A stretch of 64,000 bases of DNA from Haloglomus irregulare (GCF_007421925.1 NZ_QMDX01000011.1:55908-119907), one strand, 5' to 3'. Counted from the first letter of the stretch, positions 19,014-27,498 are shown. Notes: a model not told the origin generated them from the letters alone. A program made the numbers and translations.

Positions 19014-20539
19014 AGCAGCCCCCCGGCGATGAGGTCGACACTGTTGCGCGCCCCGGCCAGCATCAGGCGGACGATCTCCGCAGTGCCGCCGATCTCGGCG
19101 AACAGGAACGGGATGAGCACCGTCGCGAAGAGGATGCTCCCGACGAACGAGCCGATGTTGGTCGCGGCCACGATGACGATGAGCTGGAACAGCGGCACGT
19201 CGAGCATCCGCCCGAGCAGTTCGGGAACCGGCGTCTCCGTGTCGTCGAGCAGGTCGTTCAGGGTGCCGATGTCCGCGACGTTGACCGTGAGGTAGCGGAG
19301 CTCGACGTAGCCGGCGAACCAGCCCGGCGCCAGCAGCGGGTTGACCGAGGTGAGCCAGGCGACGGCGCCACCGACGCCCGCGCTGGACCAGTGTGCGCCG
19401 GCGAGCTTGGCGAGCCCGAACGAGAGCAGCCCGTTGACCAGGAACCAGGCGGCGAACAGCCGGACCAGCAGGCCGCTGGAGGCGCCGGGGACCCCGGTGT
19501 ACGCGGCGGTTGCCAGCAGCACGAAGAACGCGAGAAAGCCCAGTGTGAACAGGTAGCCGAACAGCTTGTAGACGGAGAACCGCGAGGACTCCTGCCGGCC
19601 GACGAGCTCCGCCATCGGGGGCAGTGTCTCGGGGGTGGCGAGGTAGTCCTCGACACCGGCCTGGTGACCCGCGCCGATGACCGCGACGACGTGGTTGCCC
19701 GCGTCCCGCAGCGCGACCAGCTTGTGGGCGATGAAGGCGTCTCGCTCGTCGATGAGCGCCTCGGCGCCGCCCGGCGAGAACCGGCGGAACTCCTCCATCA
19801 TGGCCGTCACGACATCCGTGTCGGTCAGCTCGTCCGGGTCGAGCGTCTCCGCGGTCGTCGCCTCCTCGGACGGTGCGGTCGCCCGGAGCCCGACCCCGAG
19901 CACCAGCGCCGCACCGAACCCCACGAGCGCACCCGTCAGGATGGCGTCGGCAACGCCCGGGAACGGCGTGCTGGGGGGAACGAGCGGCGCGCCCCCCACC
20001 GCCCCCGCAACCAGTGCAGCGAACAGCCCCACCGTGGCACCGACCGTGGCGCCGACGGCGAACGGGTCGGCGACGCCGAAGGCGAGTCCGCCGAGCAGTC
20101 GCAGCTTCTCCAGCGACGACAGCCGGGCCCAGAACCGCTGGATGGTCACCTGGATGTCACGGTCGACCAGTGCCACGTCGATGCCGAGCGCCTCGCTCGT
20201 CTCGACCGCCGCGAGCATCTCCGCGCCCGGCTCGACGTCGAACCGGTCGCCCAGCCGCGTCTGGACGTACGAGAGCATCCAGTAGGCCAGGAACTGGAAG
20301 ACGGTGTTCCCCTGGAGCAGGTCCGCCGCGTCGAGGTCGTCCGGCGTCTCGCCCTTCAGCTGACGGAACCGGCCCTCGTCGAGCTCGACGGCGACCACGT
20401 CCGGCCCCTCGGCCTCGATGACGCGCTCCACCTCGTCGACGCTCTCCTGGGAGACGTGTGCGGTCCCGACGACCCGCACGCTCCCCGCACCCGCGTGCTC
20501 GGCGTCGCCGGCGTCGTCGGCGACGGCCCCGTCACTCAT
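19010..20539 (-). CDS. TraB-family protein
   Basis: A TraB/PrgY-type protein of 509 residues. The soluble N-terminal domain starts with VRVVGTAHVSQESVDEV and continues with DVVAVELDEGRFRQL, DVALVDRDIQVTIQRFW and VIGAGHQAGVEDYL, a conserved His/Glu/Arg pattern shared with EreA/ChaN-like putative metallo-hydrolases. The C-terminal half contains about six membrane helices. Bacterial PrgY limits pheromone activity; the archaeal role is unknown. The gene is first in a two-gene unit with the S2P-like protease, so joint action on a membrane peptide or protein is plausible. Confidence 0.9.
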   Translation of the reverse strand: MSDGAVADDAGDAEHAGAGSVRVVGTAHVSQESVDEVERVIEAEGPDVVAVELDEGRFRQLKGETPDDLDAADLLQGNTVFQFLAYWMLSYVQTRLGDRFDVEPGAEMLAAVETSEALGIDVALVDRDIQVTIQRFWARLSSLEKLRLLGGLAFGVADPFAVGATVGATVGLFAALVAGAVGGAPLVPPSTPFPGVADAILTGALVGFGAALVLGVGLRATAPSEEATTAETLDPDELTDTDVVTAMMEEFRRFSPGGAEALIDERDAFIAHKLVALRDAGNHVVAVIGAGHQAGVEDYLATPETLPPMAELVGRQESSRFSVYKLFGYLFTLGFLAFFVLLATAAYTGVPGASSGLLVRLFAAWFLVNGLLSFGLAKLAGAHWSSAGVGGAVAWLTSVNPLLAPGWFAGYVELRYLTVNVADIGTLNDLLDDTETPVPELLGRMLDVPLFQLIVIVAATNIGSFVGSILFATVLIPFLFAEIGGTAEIVRLMLAGARNSVDLIAGGLL

Positions 20540-20733
20540 GTAGCCAGTTCGCGAGGCGAGCCGCTTACACCTGTCGGAGTCGCCCCTGCCCTCCGTGCCC
20601 CGCCGGTCCGGTGGCGACGGACGGCGGTTGGGTAGAATCGACAGTCGGTGGGCAGGAGTTTTAACTCCTCCCGCGGAATCCTCCTTGCAATGGAGCCGCC
20701 ATTCGGACTCACCGCTACGGGTGATTACACGAC

Positions 20734-21294
20734 ATGACGACTGTGCTCATCGTGGACGACGAGCCGAACGTCGTCGAGGCGTACGGGCTCTGGCTGGAGG
20801 ACGAGTACGACGACGTCCGGATGGCGACCGGCGGGCAGGAGGCACTGGACGCCATCGACGGGACGGTCGACGTGGTCCTGCTCGACCGCCGGATGCCGGA
20901 GGTCTCCGGCGACGAGGTGCTGGCCGGGATCCACGAACGCGACCTGGACCCCCGGGTGGCGATGGTGACCGCCGTCGACCCGGACTTCGACATCGTCGAC
21001 ATGTCGTTCGACGCCTACCTCACGAAGCCGGTGACGAAGCCGGACCTCGTGAAGACGGTCGACCAGCTCCTGTCGCTGGAGGAGTACGAGTCGGGCGTCC
21101 GCGACCAGTTCGCGCTCGCCGAGAAGCGCGCGGTCCTGGAGACGGAGATGACCGAGGCCGAACTCGCCGAGAGCGAGGAGTACCAGGAGCTCCTCGAGGA
21201 GCTGGACCGGCTCGACGCCGAGACCGGCGATAGCGCCAGCGAACTGAGCCACGACTCCTTCGCGGCCGCGGTGCGGGACCTCGTCGACGAGTAG
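20734..21294 (+). CDS. HalX-type response regulator
   Basis: A 186-residue response regulator. The receiver domain (1-115) has the acidic pair in VDDEP (Asp8, Asp9), phosphoacceptor Asp51 (LLDRRMPE) and the switch lysine in LTKPV (Lys98). It is followed by the helical HalX domain (about 120-186), a haloarchaeal output module of unknown mechanism without a DNA-binding motif. TTTTAA about 70 nt upstream is a possible box A and would leave a short leader. No kinase is adjacent. Confidence 0.93.
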   Translation: MTTVLIVDDEPNVVEAYGLWLEDEYDDVRMATGGQEALDAIDGTVDVVLLDRRMPEVSGDEVLAGIHERDLDPRVAMVTAVDPDFDIVDMSFDAYLTKPVTKPDLVKTVDQLLSLEEYESGVRDQFALAEKRAVLETEMTEAELAESEEYQELLEELDRLDAETGDSASELSHDSFAAAVRDLVDE

Positions 21295-21342
21295 TCGGCG
21301 ACGGGCTGCCTGTGTTGAATCGCGGACGCACGGCTCCGGGAG

Positions 21343-21353
21343 AAGAATCAAAA
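21343..21353 (-). terminator. T-run after the tRNA-Lys tail array
   Basis: Read on the minus strand, the last tail copy is followed directly by TTTTGATTCTT. No T-run follows the mature tRNA-Lys end itself, so this is the first plausible archaeal terminator for the tRNA transcript. Confidence 0.35.
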
Positions 21354-21602
21354 CGGGCTGAGAGGGATTTGAACCGCGGTCGGACGTGCTCACTGTGTTG
21401 CGCGCGACCTCCCTGATTCGAATCCCTCTGTCCGGTTCGTCGGTCTCTCACTCCGTTCGAGAACTCCTGCACGGGCTGAGAGGGATTTGAACCGGAGCAA
21501 GACGTGCTCGCTCACCGCCTTCGCTGTGCGCGACTTGCAGGGTTCAAATCCCACTCATGCCGGCTCCCTCACCACCTCGCTGTCGCTCGGTGGTCCGGTA
21601 CA
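21354..21602 (-). repeat. two tandem tRNA-tail units downstream of tRNA-Lys
   Basis: The last 22 nt of tRNA-Lys (positions 21603-21624) recur exactly at 21472-21493 and 21354-21375. Within each unit an inverted T-arm copy faces the tail copy: GGGATTTGAACC at 21482 pairs with GGTTCAAATCCC at 21541-21552, and a weaker pair spans 21363-21427. The units are 131 and 118 bp. The spacer next to the tRNA contains a hairpin, CCACCTCGCTG..CGCTCGGTGG. A similar unit follows tRNA-Arg at 44643. They look like attachment-site scars or a small tRNA-tail-associated repeat. Confidence 0.75.
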
Positions 21603-21676
21603 CGGGCTGAGAGGGATTTGAACCCTCGACCGTCTGGTTAAGAGCCAGACGCTCTGCCTGGCTGAGCTATCAGCCC
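21603..21676 (-). tRNA. tRNA-Lys (CTT)
   Basis: A 74-nt cloverleaf with acceptor GGGCTGA/TCAGCCC, anticodon stem GTCTGG/CCAGAC around loop CTCTTAA (anticodon CTT), T-arm GAGGGTTCAAATCCCTC and discriminator G. CCA is not encoded. Confidence 0.97.
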
Positions 21677-21832
21677 TCACCTGATGTAGCGAAGTACGAC
21701 GCTAAAGGGTTGCGCTTCCCGGTGGTTCCGCGGCGTTCGAGCGGAGCCTGGACGGCCGCGCCGGCGGCCGATTCCTGCCGTGACCGGGCGCAGCATGACC
21801 CACGGTCACGAGGGGCGCGGCCGAGGGCGGGG

Positions 21833-21840
21833 TTTTTATA
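21833..21840 (+). promoter_or_regulatory. box A of the TrkA-N/DHH gene
   Basis: TTTTTATA about 27 nt before the ATG at 21866; one of the clearest TATA elements in the window, implying a leaderless mRNA. Confidence 0.65.
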
Positions 21841-21865
21841 TCCCGACACCGGACTCCCGCGCACA

Positions 21866-23332
21866 ATGAGCAGCGCCGTCCCGATGGCCTCGATGTCTAC
21901 CTACGCCATTCTCGGGTGTGGGAGCGTGGGCCACGCCGTCGCCGAACAGCTGGAATCCGAGGGGAAGGACGTCCTCATCATCGACAACGACGAGGGCCGC
22001 GTCGAGGCGCTGCGCGACCAGGACCTCGACGCCCGGACCGCCGACATCGCCGAGACGGACGTGGCCGAGGTCATCGCCGACCGGGACGTGGTGCTCGTCA
22101 TGTCCGCGGACATCGAGGCCAACAAGACCGCCGTCCGGCACGTCCGCGAGCGCGGCGGCGACCAGTTCATCGTCGTCCGTGCCTCGGACCCCGTCACCGC
22201 GGACGAGCTCACCGAACTCGGGGTGGACGTGGTCATCAACCCCTCCGAGGTCATCGCCGACTCGGCGCTGCGGGCACTGGAGACCGGCGAGCTGGAGCAC
22301 CGCGCCGAGCGGCTGGCGGAGGTGCTGCAGGGCGGCGAGCGGCTGGCCATCCTGGCTCACCGGTCGCCGGACCCAGACTCGATCGCGAGTGCGGTGGCGC
22401 TGCAGGCCATCGCCGAGTCGCTGGGCGTGGAGGCGGTCATCCGCTACGAGGGGGAGATCGGCCACCAGGAGAACCGCGCGTTCGTCAACCTGCTGGGTAT
22501 CGACCTATCGCCGCTGGCCGAGGACGACCTCTCGGCCTACGACACGCTCGCGCTGGTCGACTACGCCCGCGTGACGGAGTACACCCTCGACCGCCAGCCG
22601 GACATCCTCATCGACCACTTCGAGCCCGAGCTGGAGTACGACGCCCGGTTCGCCGACGTGCGGCCGAACGTCTCCTCGACCTCGACCATCCTCACCAAGT
22701 ACATCCAGGAGTTCGACCTCAACCTGAGCGAGGAGGTCGCCACCGCCCTGCTGTACGGCATCCGCGAGGAGACGCTGGATTTCAAGCGTGACACCACGCC
22801 GGCGGACCTGACCGCCGCCGCGTACCTCTACCCGTTCGCCAACCACGACACGCTGGAGCAGGTCGAATCGCCCTCCCTCTCGCCGGAGACACTGGACGTG
22901 CTCGCCGAGGCCATCCGCAACCGGGACGTCCAGGGGTCCCATCTCGTCACGAACGCGGGGTTCATCCGCGACAAGACCGCGGTCTCGCAGGCCGCACAGC
23001 AGCTCCTCAACCTGGAGGGCATCACCACGACAGCGGTGTTCGCGGTCACCGACGACACCATCCACCTCGCGGCCCGCTCGAAGGACATCCGGATGAACAT
23101 CGGTGCGGTCCTCTCGGACGCTTTCGGCGGCATCGGCGAGGCACGAGGGCACGCGACCGACGCCACCGCCGAGATCCCTCTCGGCATCTTCACCGGCCTG
23201 GAGGGCGACGGTGCGAGTCGTGATACGCTGCTGACGCTGACGGAACGTGCGGTGAAGGCGAAACTGTTCGAGGCGATGGGCGTCGACGTGGAGATGGAGG
23301 GGAACGGCTCGGAGTCGTCGAACGGCGGTTAG
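21866..23332 (+). CDS. TrkA-N/DHH/DHHA1 phosphoesterase-like protein
   Basis: A three-domain fusion of 488 residues. The N-terminal RCK/TrkA-N Rossmann domain (STYAILGCGSVGHAVAEQL, about 10-140) binds a nucleotide. The DHH phosphoesterase domain follows with the metal motif HRSPDPDSIASAVAL, then DTLALVDYARV and DILIDHFEPE. The DHHA1 domain closes the protein (GTAFGGIGEARGHATDA-like segment near 430). DHH-DHHA1 proteins cut short oligonucleotides, pAp or cyclic dinucleotides; the fused RCK domain suggests ligand control. Substrate not determined. The first 10 residues (MSSAVPMASM) offer internal Met alternatives, but the box A supports 21866. Confidence 0.92.
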   Translation: MSSAVPMASMSTYAILGCGSVGHAVAEQLESEGKDVLIIDNDEGRVEALRDQDLDARTADIAETDVAEVIADRDVVLVMSADIEANKTAVRHVRERGGDQFIVVRASDPVTADELTELGVDVVINPSEVIADSALRALETGELEHRAERLAEVLQGGERLAILAHRSPDPDSIASAVALQAIAESLGVEAVIRYEGEIGHQENRAFVNLLGIDLSPLAEDDLSAYDTLALVDYARVTEYTLDRQPDILIDHFEPELEYDARFADVRPNVSSTSTILTKYIQEFDLNLSEEVATALLYGIREETLDFKRDTTPADLTAAAYLYPFANHDTLEQVESPSLSPETLDVLAEAIRNRDVQGSHLVTNAGFIRDKTAVSQAAQQLLNLEGITTTAVFAVTDDTIHLAARSKDIRMNIGAVLSDAFGGIGEARGHATDATAEIPLGIFTGLEGDGASRDTLLTLTERAVKAKLFEAMGVDVEMEGNGSESSNGG

Positions 23333-23628
23333 TGACTGGCTGCCAGCGGCTCCTCCTCCCCGTTGGTGCCGTGCATCCGCTCGACGATGTCGTTGACGAG
23401 GATGACGTCACCGACCGACCGGACCCACCGGTAGGGGAGGATGACGCCGCGGCTCCCGTTGACCTGTTCGTTGAACAGATCGTAGTTGAGCTGCGTGAGC
23501 GCGAGCCCGGTCACGGTCCGGCCGTCCACGTCCAGGCGCAGGTCCTCAACCTGGCCGACGAAGACACCGTCGTTGGAGTACACCTCGCGACCGACCAGCG
23601 TCGTGATCTCCTGTGGTTCCTCGGTCAT
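23329..23628 (-). CDS. PRC-barrel domain protein
   Basis: A single PRC-barrel of 99 residues (TTLVGREVYSNDGVFVGQVE, then DLRLDVDGRTVTGLAL, ILPYRWVRSVGDVILV). Archaeal stand-alone PRC-barrels of this size include CdpB-type cell-division adaptors and RNA-processing (RimM-like) relatives. The sequence does not decide which this is. Its stop overlaps the end of the DHH gene by four bases in convergent orientation. Confidence 0.88.
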   Translation of the reverse strand: MTEEPQEITTLVGREVYSNDGVFVGQVEDLRLDVDGRTVTGLALTQLNYDLFNEQVNGSRGVILPYRWVRSVGDVILVNDIVERMHGTNGEEEPLAASH

Positions 23629-23795
23629 ATGCGAAGGCGCTCGGTGTGCCCGGTCATCAAGCTTCCCCGCGCGTCAGACGCCCGTCACCCGGCGGTCCGA
23701 CGGGGTCACGAGGGATGGGCGGGACGAGGGGACGTACGACCGGCTGCCACGGCGCCCGAACGGCCATTCGCGGGGGGTGAGACGGCGGGCGGTTG

Positions 23796-23963
23796 TTAGG
23801 GGCGAGGCCAGCCGTTCCGGTCGCTCCACCTCGTCGGAGGCCGGGGGCTCCCTCGGCACTGGGGGCCGACGAGCGCGGCCCCACCCAGTCCGACGCGGAC
23901 GAGGACGACCGCCAGTATCGCGGCGTTCCGGCGCACGGGCGGGGGTGTGGCCGGGGAGATCAT
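23796..23963 (-). CDS. possible small membrane protein, perhaps truncated
   Basis: A 55-codon frame beginning MISPATPPPVRRNAAILAVV with one hydrophobic segment (RNAAILAVVLVRVGLGGAALVG). After it, this frame becomes Arg/Pro-rich, while a second frame continues with an acidic, more natural-looking segment (EPPASDEVERPERLASPL). That suggests either a frameshifted small membrane protein or chance. It is divergent from thioredoxin. The rest of 23629-24056 shows no other candidate. Confidence 0.3.
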   Translation of the reverse strand: MISPATPPPVRRNAAILAVVLVRVGLGGAALVGPQCRGSPRPPTRWSDRNGWPRP

Positions 23964-24024
23964 AACTCGTCGCCCCGGACCGGTGGGTTGCCCGTCGATG
24001 CGAGCCCTGGACACGACCCCGAGG

Positions 24025-24032
24025 TTATTAAG
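24025..24032 (+). promoter_or_regulatory. box A of the thioredoxin gene
   Basis: TTATTAAG about 28 nt before the ATG at 24057. Confidence 0.55.
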
Positions 24033-24056
24033 CCGTTAGATGCCCTCCACCGTCGT

Positions 24057-24470
24057 ATGAGCGAGACGAACGAGGGCGACGACGACCTGGAGGAGATCCG
24101 CGAGCGGAAGCGCGAGGAGCTGCTGTCCGAGGACGGCAACGGTGGCGGCGGGACGACGGACGAACCGATACATATCGACGGCGCCGACCACCTGGAGTCG
24201 GTGCTCGCCGAGCACGACGTGGTGCTGGCGGACTTCTACGCCGACTGGTGTGGGCCCTGCAAGATGCTCGCCCCGACCATCGAGGAGATCGCCGCGGAGG
24301 AGGACACCACGGTCGTGAAGATCGACATCGACGCGAACCAGGACCTGGCCCAGCGGTTCGGCGTCCGCGGCGTCCCGACGGTCCACCTGTTCCGCGACGG
24401 CGACCCCGCACAGGAGTGGGTCGGCGTCAAGGAGAAGGGTACCTACGTGAGCGCCATCCGCGCGGCCTGA
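24057..24470 (+). CDS. thioredoxin
   Basis: A thioredoxin of 137 residues with active site WCGPC (Cys65/Cys68) and the cis-proline loop GVPTVHLF. The first 35 residues are a charged extension (EEIRERKREELL and a Gly run), common in haloarchaeal thioredoxins and absent from the bacterial form. It is predicted cytosolic and to reduce protein disulfides. The ATG at 24057 is supported by a box A. Confidence 0.95.
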   Translation: MSETNEGDDDLEEIRERKREELLSEDGNGGGGTTDEPIHIDGADHLESVLAEHDVVLADFYADWCGPCKMLAPTIEEIAAEEDTTVVKIDIDANQDLAQRFGVRGVPTVHLFRDGDPAQEWVGVKEKGTYVSAIRAA

Positions 24471-24486
24471 CGGCGCCAGCGGCGGC

Positions 24487-25355
24487 TCAGGCCTCGCCGA
24501 GGAAGCCCGCGACCCGCTCGATGACCTCGTCGGGCCGCTCCCGGGGGGGCCAGTGCCCACAGTCGGGGAGCACGACGCATTCGCCATCGGGCGCGAGGTC
24601 GGCGGCCCGCTCGGACCACGCCGGCGGGAAGACGTCGTCCGCGGCGCCGTGGAGGAAGAGCACCGGCTGCTGGAGCTCCGGGAGCAGGTCGACGTAGGTC
24701 GTCGCGTAGCCGCTTCGGGTCACCTCGGCGGCCCGCCAGCGCCGGAAGGCGTGGCCCGGGTCCGGGCGCTGCAGCAGCGCCGCGAAGGCCGCGTGGACGT
24801 CCTCGCCGATGGTCGCAGAGTCCGCGACGAGCCCCTCGAGGCTGGCCCGGCGGAACCCCTCCGAGCGCCGGAGCAGCGCGACCGACAGCCGGTTCAGCGC
24901 CGGCACCTGCGCGACCGCCCACGAGAGGCGGCCGCGCGGGAGTTCCGTCCCCAGCCCGAAGCTGTCCAGCGCCACGAGCCGCTCGACGCGGTCGTCCGAG
25001 AGTGCCAGTCCCAGCGCCACCCCCCCCCGCCCAGCGACAGGCCACAGCAGTCGACCCGCGAGACGCCCAGCGCGTTCAGGAACGCCCGCATCGTCTCGAC
25101 GTGGTAGGCCGTCGAGTAGGCCGCCACGGGCCGGTCGCTCCCGCCGTAGCCCGCGAAGTCGGGCGCGATGACCGGTTGGTCCAGCGCCGCGGCCAGCGGC
25201 TCGATGACGCCGCCCCAGGAGAGCCGCGCGGCGTCGATGATGCCCCCGTGGAACAGGAGGACGGGCGGCCCGCCGTCGGGGGTCCCCGGGTCGGCCCGCA
25301 GGTAGTGGATGCCGACCCCGTCGGCGGTCGCCCGCACCTCGCGCAGTTCGGTCAC
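24487..25355 (-). pseudogene. alpha/beta hydrolase frameshifted at a C9 tract
   Basis: The protein starts MTELREVRATADGVGIHYLR, carries the oxyanion segment LLFHGGIIDAARLSW and reaches the nucleophile elbow CCGLSLGG. There the frame breaks in a run of nine C (25020-25028 on the plus strand). The rest (GVALGLALSDDRVERLVALD up to the catalytic His in LPDCGHWPPRERPDEVI and the end FLGEA) continues intact in another frame. Apart from this indel the gene looks healthy, with high third-position G+C. A homopolymer sequencing error or slip-strand phase variation is as likely as true inactivation. Confidence 0.8.
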
Positions 25356-25519
25356 GACCGTCTGCTGGGACCGGGACCACTTGACGGTTGGAGTCGCCCG
25401 GCGAGGGCCGGGTATCCCACGTACTTCGTCCGTTACTCGGTAATGTCTCCTCTCTGATCAGTATCGGGGCTTTCGCCACGAAATCGGATCGGAAACGAAC
25501 GGGCGTGCAGTTGAGCGTC

Positions 25520-25870
25520 CCGGCGGAGGAGCAGTCCATACGGACCCGAGTGACCTGCGCGTACTGGCGACGGACGCGGTGGTGTCGACCGACGGCGGGG
25601 TCGTCCGCCTCCAGCGCGACCGCCCGCCACACGAGGGCGAGTGGGTGCTGCCCGGCGGGCTGGTCGAGCGAGTGCGCCCGGGCGGCCTGCGCCCGCGAGG
25701 TCCGGGAGGAGGTCGGGCTGACGGTTCGTCCGGTCTCGTTCGTCGGCCTGTTCGACGCCCTCCGCCGGGGGCCGCGCGGCAACGGCTCGGCGGCGTACCT
25801 CTGCGTGCCGCGGGGGGACGCGGAGCCGACGGCCCGCGAGGAGCCCCGTCGGGCCGACACCACGACCCCG
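25520..25870 (+). pseudogene. Nudix hydrolase remnant
   Basis: A Nudix box split by a frameshift. GEWVLPGGLVE is read in one frame (about 25620-25670) and AREVREEVGLTVRPVSFVGLFD in another (about 25690-25760); together they form the GX5EX7REUXEEXGU signature of nucleoside-diphosphate-X hydrolases. The upstream strand VLATDAVVSTDGGVVRLQRD is present, but no start codon in frame is convincing. After LCVPRGD the homology fades. Boundaries are approximate. Confidence 0.65.
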
Positions 25871-25904
25871 AGAGCCCGCCCTCGGAGGCGGTCGTGTCGG
25901 CTGG

Positions 25905-26020
25905 CCCGACACAACGACGCCGGTGGCGGACCAGCACGCGGGCGCCGTACCCGCGGACGAGGGGGCCGACACGAGGTGGCTCCCGACGGCGCCGGTCGCC
26001 CCGGTCAGGAGTACGTACAT
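25905..26020 (-). pseudogene. N-terminal fragment of an NAD(P)-binding (SDR/NmrA-like) protein
   Basis: MYVLLTGATGAVGSHLV is a textbook Rossmann start with the TGxxGxxG motif. After it the frame shifts: LVRGYGARVLVRHRR, the expected second strand, is in a neighbouring frame, and then all homology ends within the Nudix remnant. Only about 35 codons remain. Confidence 0.6.
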
Positions 26021-26152
26021 ACCACACCGCAGGGCCCGCACCGTGTCGGGTCGGTTGGCAGTCCTGTCCCCGGCGACCGGACGGTCGACAGGCCGGCCGG
26101 GTGCGGGAGCGGGCCGAGTCGGACTGCCACGAGCGAAAGCGGACCGTGGTCG

Positions 26153-27439
26153 TCAGTCGTTGGCCGTGGCGGCACCCGTCGTGGCGACGTCACGGCCCTG
26201 GAGCTTGCCGATGCGCCAGCGCAGCGCGAGCACCGCGCCGAACCCGGCGACGAGCAGTCCAGTCACCACGTAGAGCGCGTTCGTGTACGACCCGGTGGAT
26301 TCGAGGACGACCGAGGCGAGCTGCGGACCGGCGACGCCGGCGAGGCCCCAGGCGGTCAGCGCGTAGCCGTGGATAGCGCTGACCTCCTTCGTCCCGAACA
26401 GGTCGCTGAGGTAGGCCGGCAGGCAGGCGAAGCCGCCGCCGTAGCAGGTGATGACCAGGAACATCAGCCCGGCCAGCACCCAGACGCCCACGACCTGTGG
26501 CATCACCGCGAACGCGACGACCTGGATGAGCATGAAGACGGCGTAGACGGTCGTCCGGCCGATGTAGTCCGACAGCGAGGACCAGAAGATGCGACCGCCG
26601 CCGTTGAAGATGCCGATATACCCGGTGATGAACGCCGCGGTGGTCGCGGTCGCGCCGCCGATCTGCTGGAGCATCGGCGAGGCGAACGCGAGCAGCATGA
26701 TGCCCGCGGTGACGTTGATGAAGATGATGAGCCAGGTCATCCAGAAGCGCGGGGAGGTGCGCGCCTCGGCGGCCGTGAACTCACGGAGCCCGGAGAGGGC
26801 GCTTTTGGCCTCATCCTCGGCGTTGTCCACGTCCTGCATCCCCTCGGGGACCCAGCCCTCCGTCGGCTTGGCGAGGTAGCTCGCGCCGGCGGTCATCAGC
26901 ACGAAGTAGAGTGCGCCGAGGCCGTAGAAGGCCATCGCCACACTGAACTCCTGGATGAGGAAGTTCCCGAGCGGCCCCGTCAAGAGGGCACCGGCACCGA
27001 AGCCCATGACCGCGAGTCCGGTCGCCATCCCACGTCGGTCCGGGAACCACTCGACAAGCGTCCCGATGGGGGAGATGTACCCGATGCCGATACCCATGCC
27101 GCCGATGACGCCGAACGTCGCCAGGAACAGGGGCAGGTTCCCGAGTTGCACGCTGAGTCCGGACCCGACCATCCCGAGCCCGTACAGCACCGCCGCCGCG
27201 AGTCCGGCCTTCCGCGGCCCGTACTTCTCGACGTACTTGCCGAGGAAGGCGGCAGTGATGCCGAGGACGAACACGGCGATGGAGAACGCGAGCGTGACCG
27301 TCGACGTGCTCCAGCCCTGTGTCTCCTGCAGTGGTATCTGGTAGATACTGTACGCGTAGATCGACCCGATCGACAGGTGAATCGATACTGCCGCCAGCGC
27401 GATGAGCCAGCGGTTGCGGTTGGCTTTTACACCGGACAT
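26153..27439 (-). CDS. MFS transporter, OFA (oxalate/formate antiporter) family
   Basis: A 12-helix major facilitator of 428 residues. The OFA signature is visible in LSIGSIYAYSIYQIPL, GIGIGYISPIGTLVEWFPDRRGMATG and the second-half motif ACLPAYLSDLFGTKEVSAIHGY. OFA proteins exchange small carboxylates such as oxalate and formate. Beside an aldehyde oxidoreductase homologue and a formate dehydrogenase unit, formate or a related acid is the natural guess, though no substrate residue proves it. The ATG at 27439 was chosen over 27451 because MSGVKANRN follows a TATTCTTT element about 30 nt upstream. It is divergent from the AOR gene. Confidence 0.88.
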   Translation of the reverse strand: MSGVKANRNRWLIALAAVSIHLSIGSIYAYSIYQIPLQETQGWSTSTVTLAFSIAVFVLGITAAFLGKYVEKYGPRKAGLAAAVLYGLGMVGSGLSVQLGNLPLFLATFGVIGGMGIGIGYISPIGTLVEWFPDRRGMATGLAVMGFGAGALLTGPLGNFLIQEFSVAMAFYGLGALYFVLMTAGASYLAKPTEGWVPEGMQDVDNAEDEAKSALSGLREFTAAEARTSPRFWMTWLIIFINVTAGIMLLAFASPMLQQIGGATATTAAFITGYIGIFNGGGRIFWSSLSDYIGRTTVYAVFMLIQVVAFAVMPQVVGVWVLAGLMFLVITCYGGGFACLPAYLSDLFGTKEVSAIHGYALTAWGLAGVAGPQLASVVLESTGSYTNALYVVTGLLVAGFGAVLALRWRIGKLQGRDVATTGAATAND

Positions 27440-27483
27440 TACAATTACCACCCAAAGAATACTGGATCTTCAAGTTTCCCGAA

Positions 27484-27498
27484 GGTTCGAGCCGAACC
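27484..27498. promoter_or_regulatory. palindrome in the divergent OFA/AOR promoter region
   Basis: GGTTCG-AGC-CGAACC, a perfect 6-bp inverted repeat with a 3-bp spacer, followed by the AT-rich word ATTATAAATC. It lies about 45 bp upstream of the transporter start and 125 bp before the AOR start, so a regulator bound here could control both genes. Confidence 0.4.

Noticed and set aside
21354..21602. CRISPR-like array
   Set aside because: Only two to three repeats, identical to the tRNA end, spacers share sequence, and no cas genes are present.
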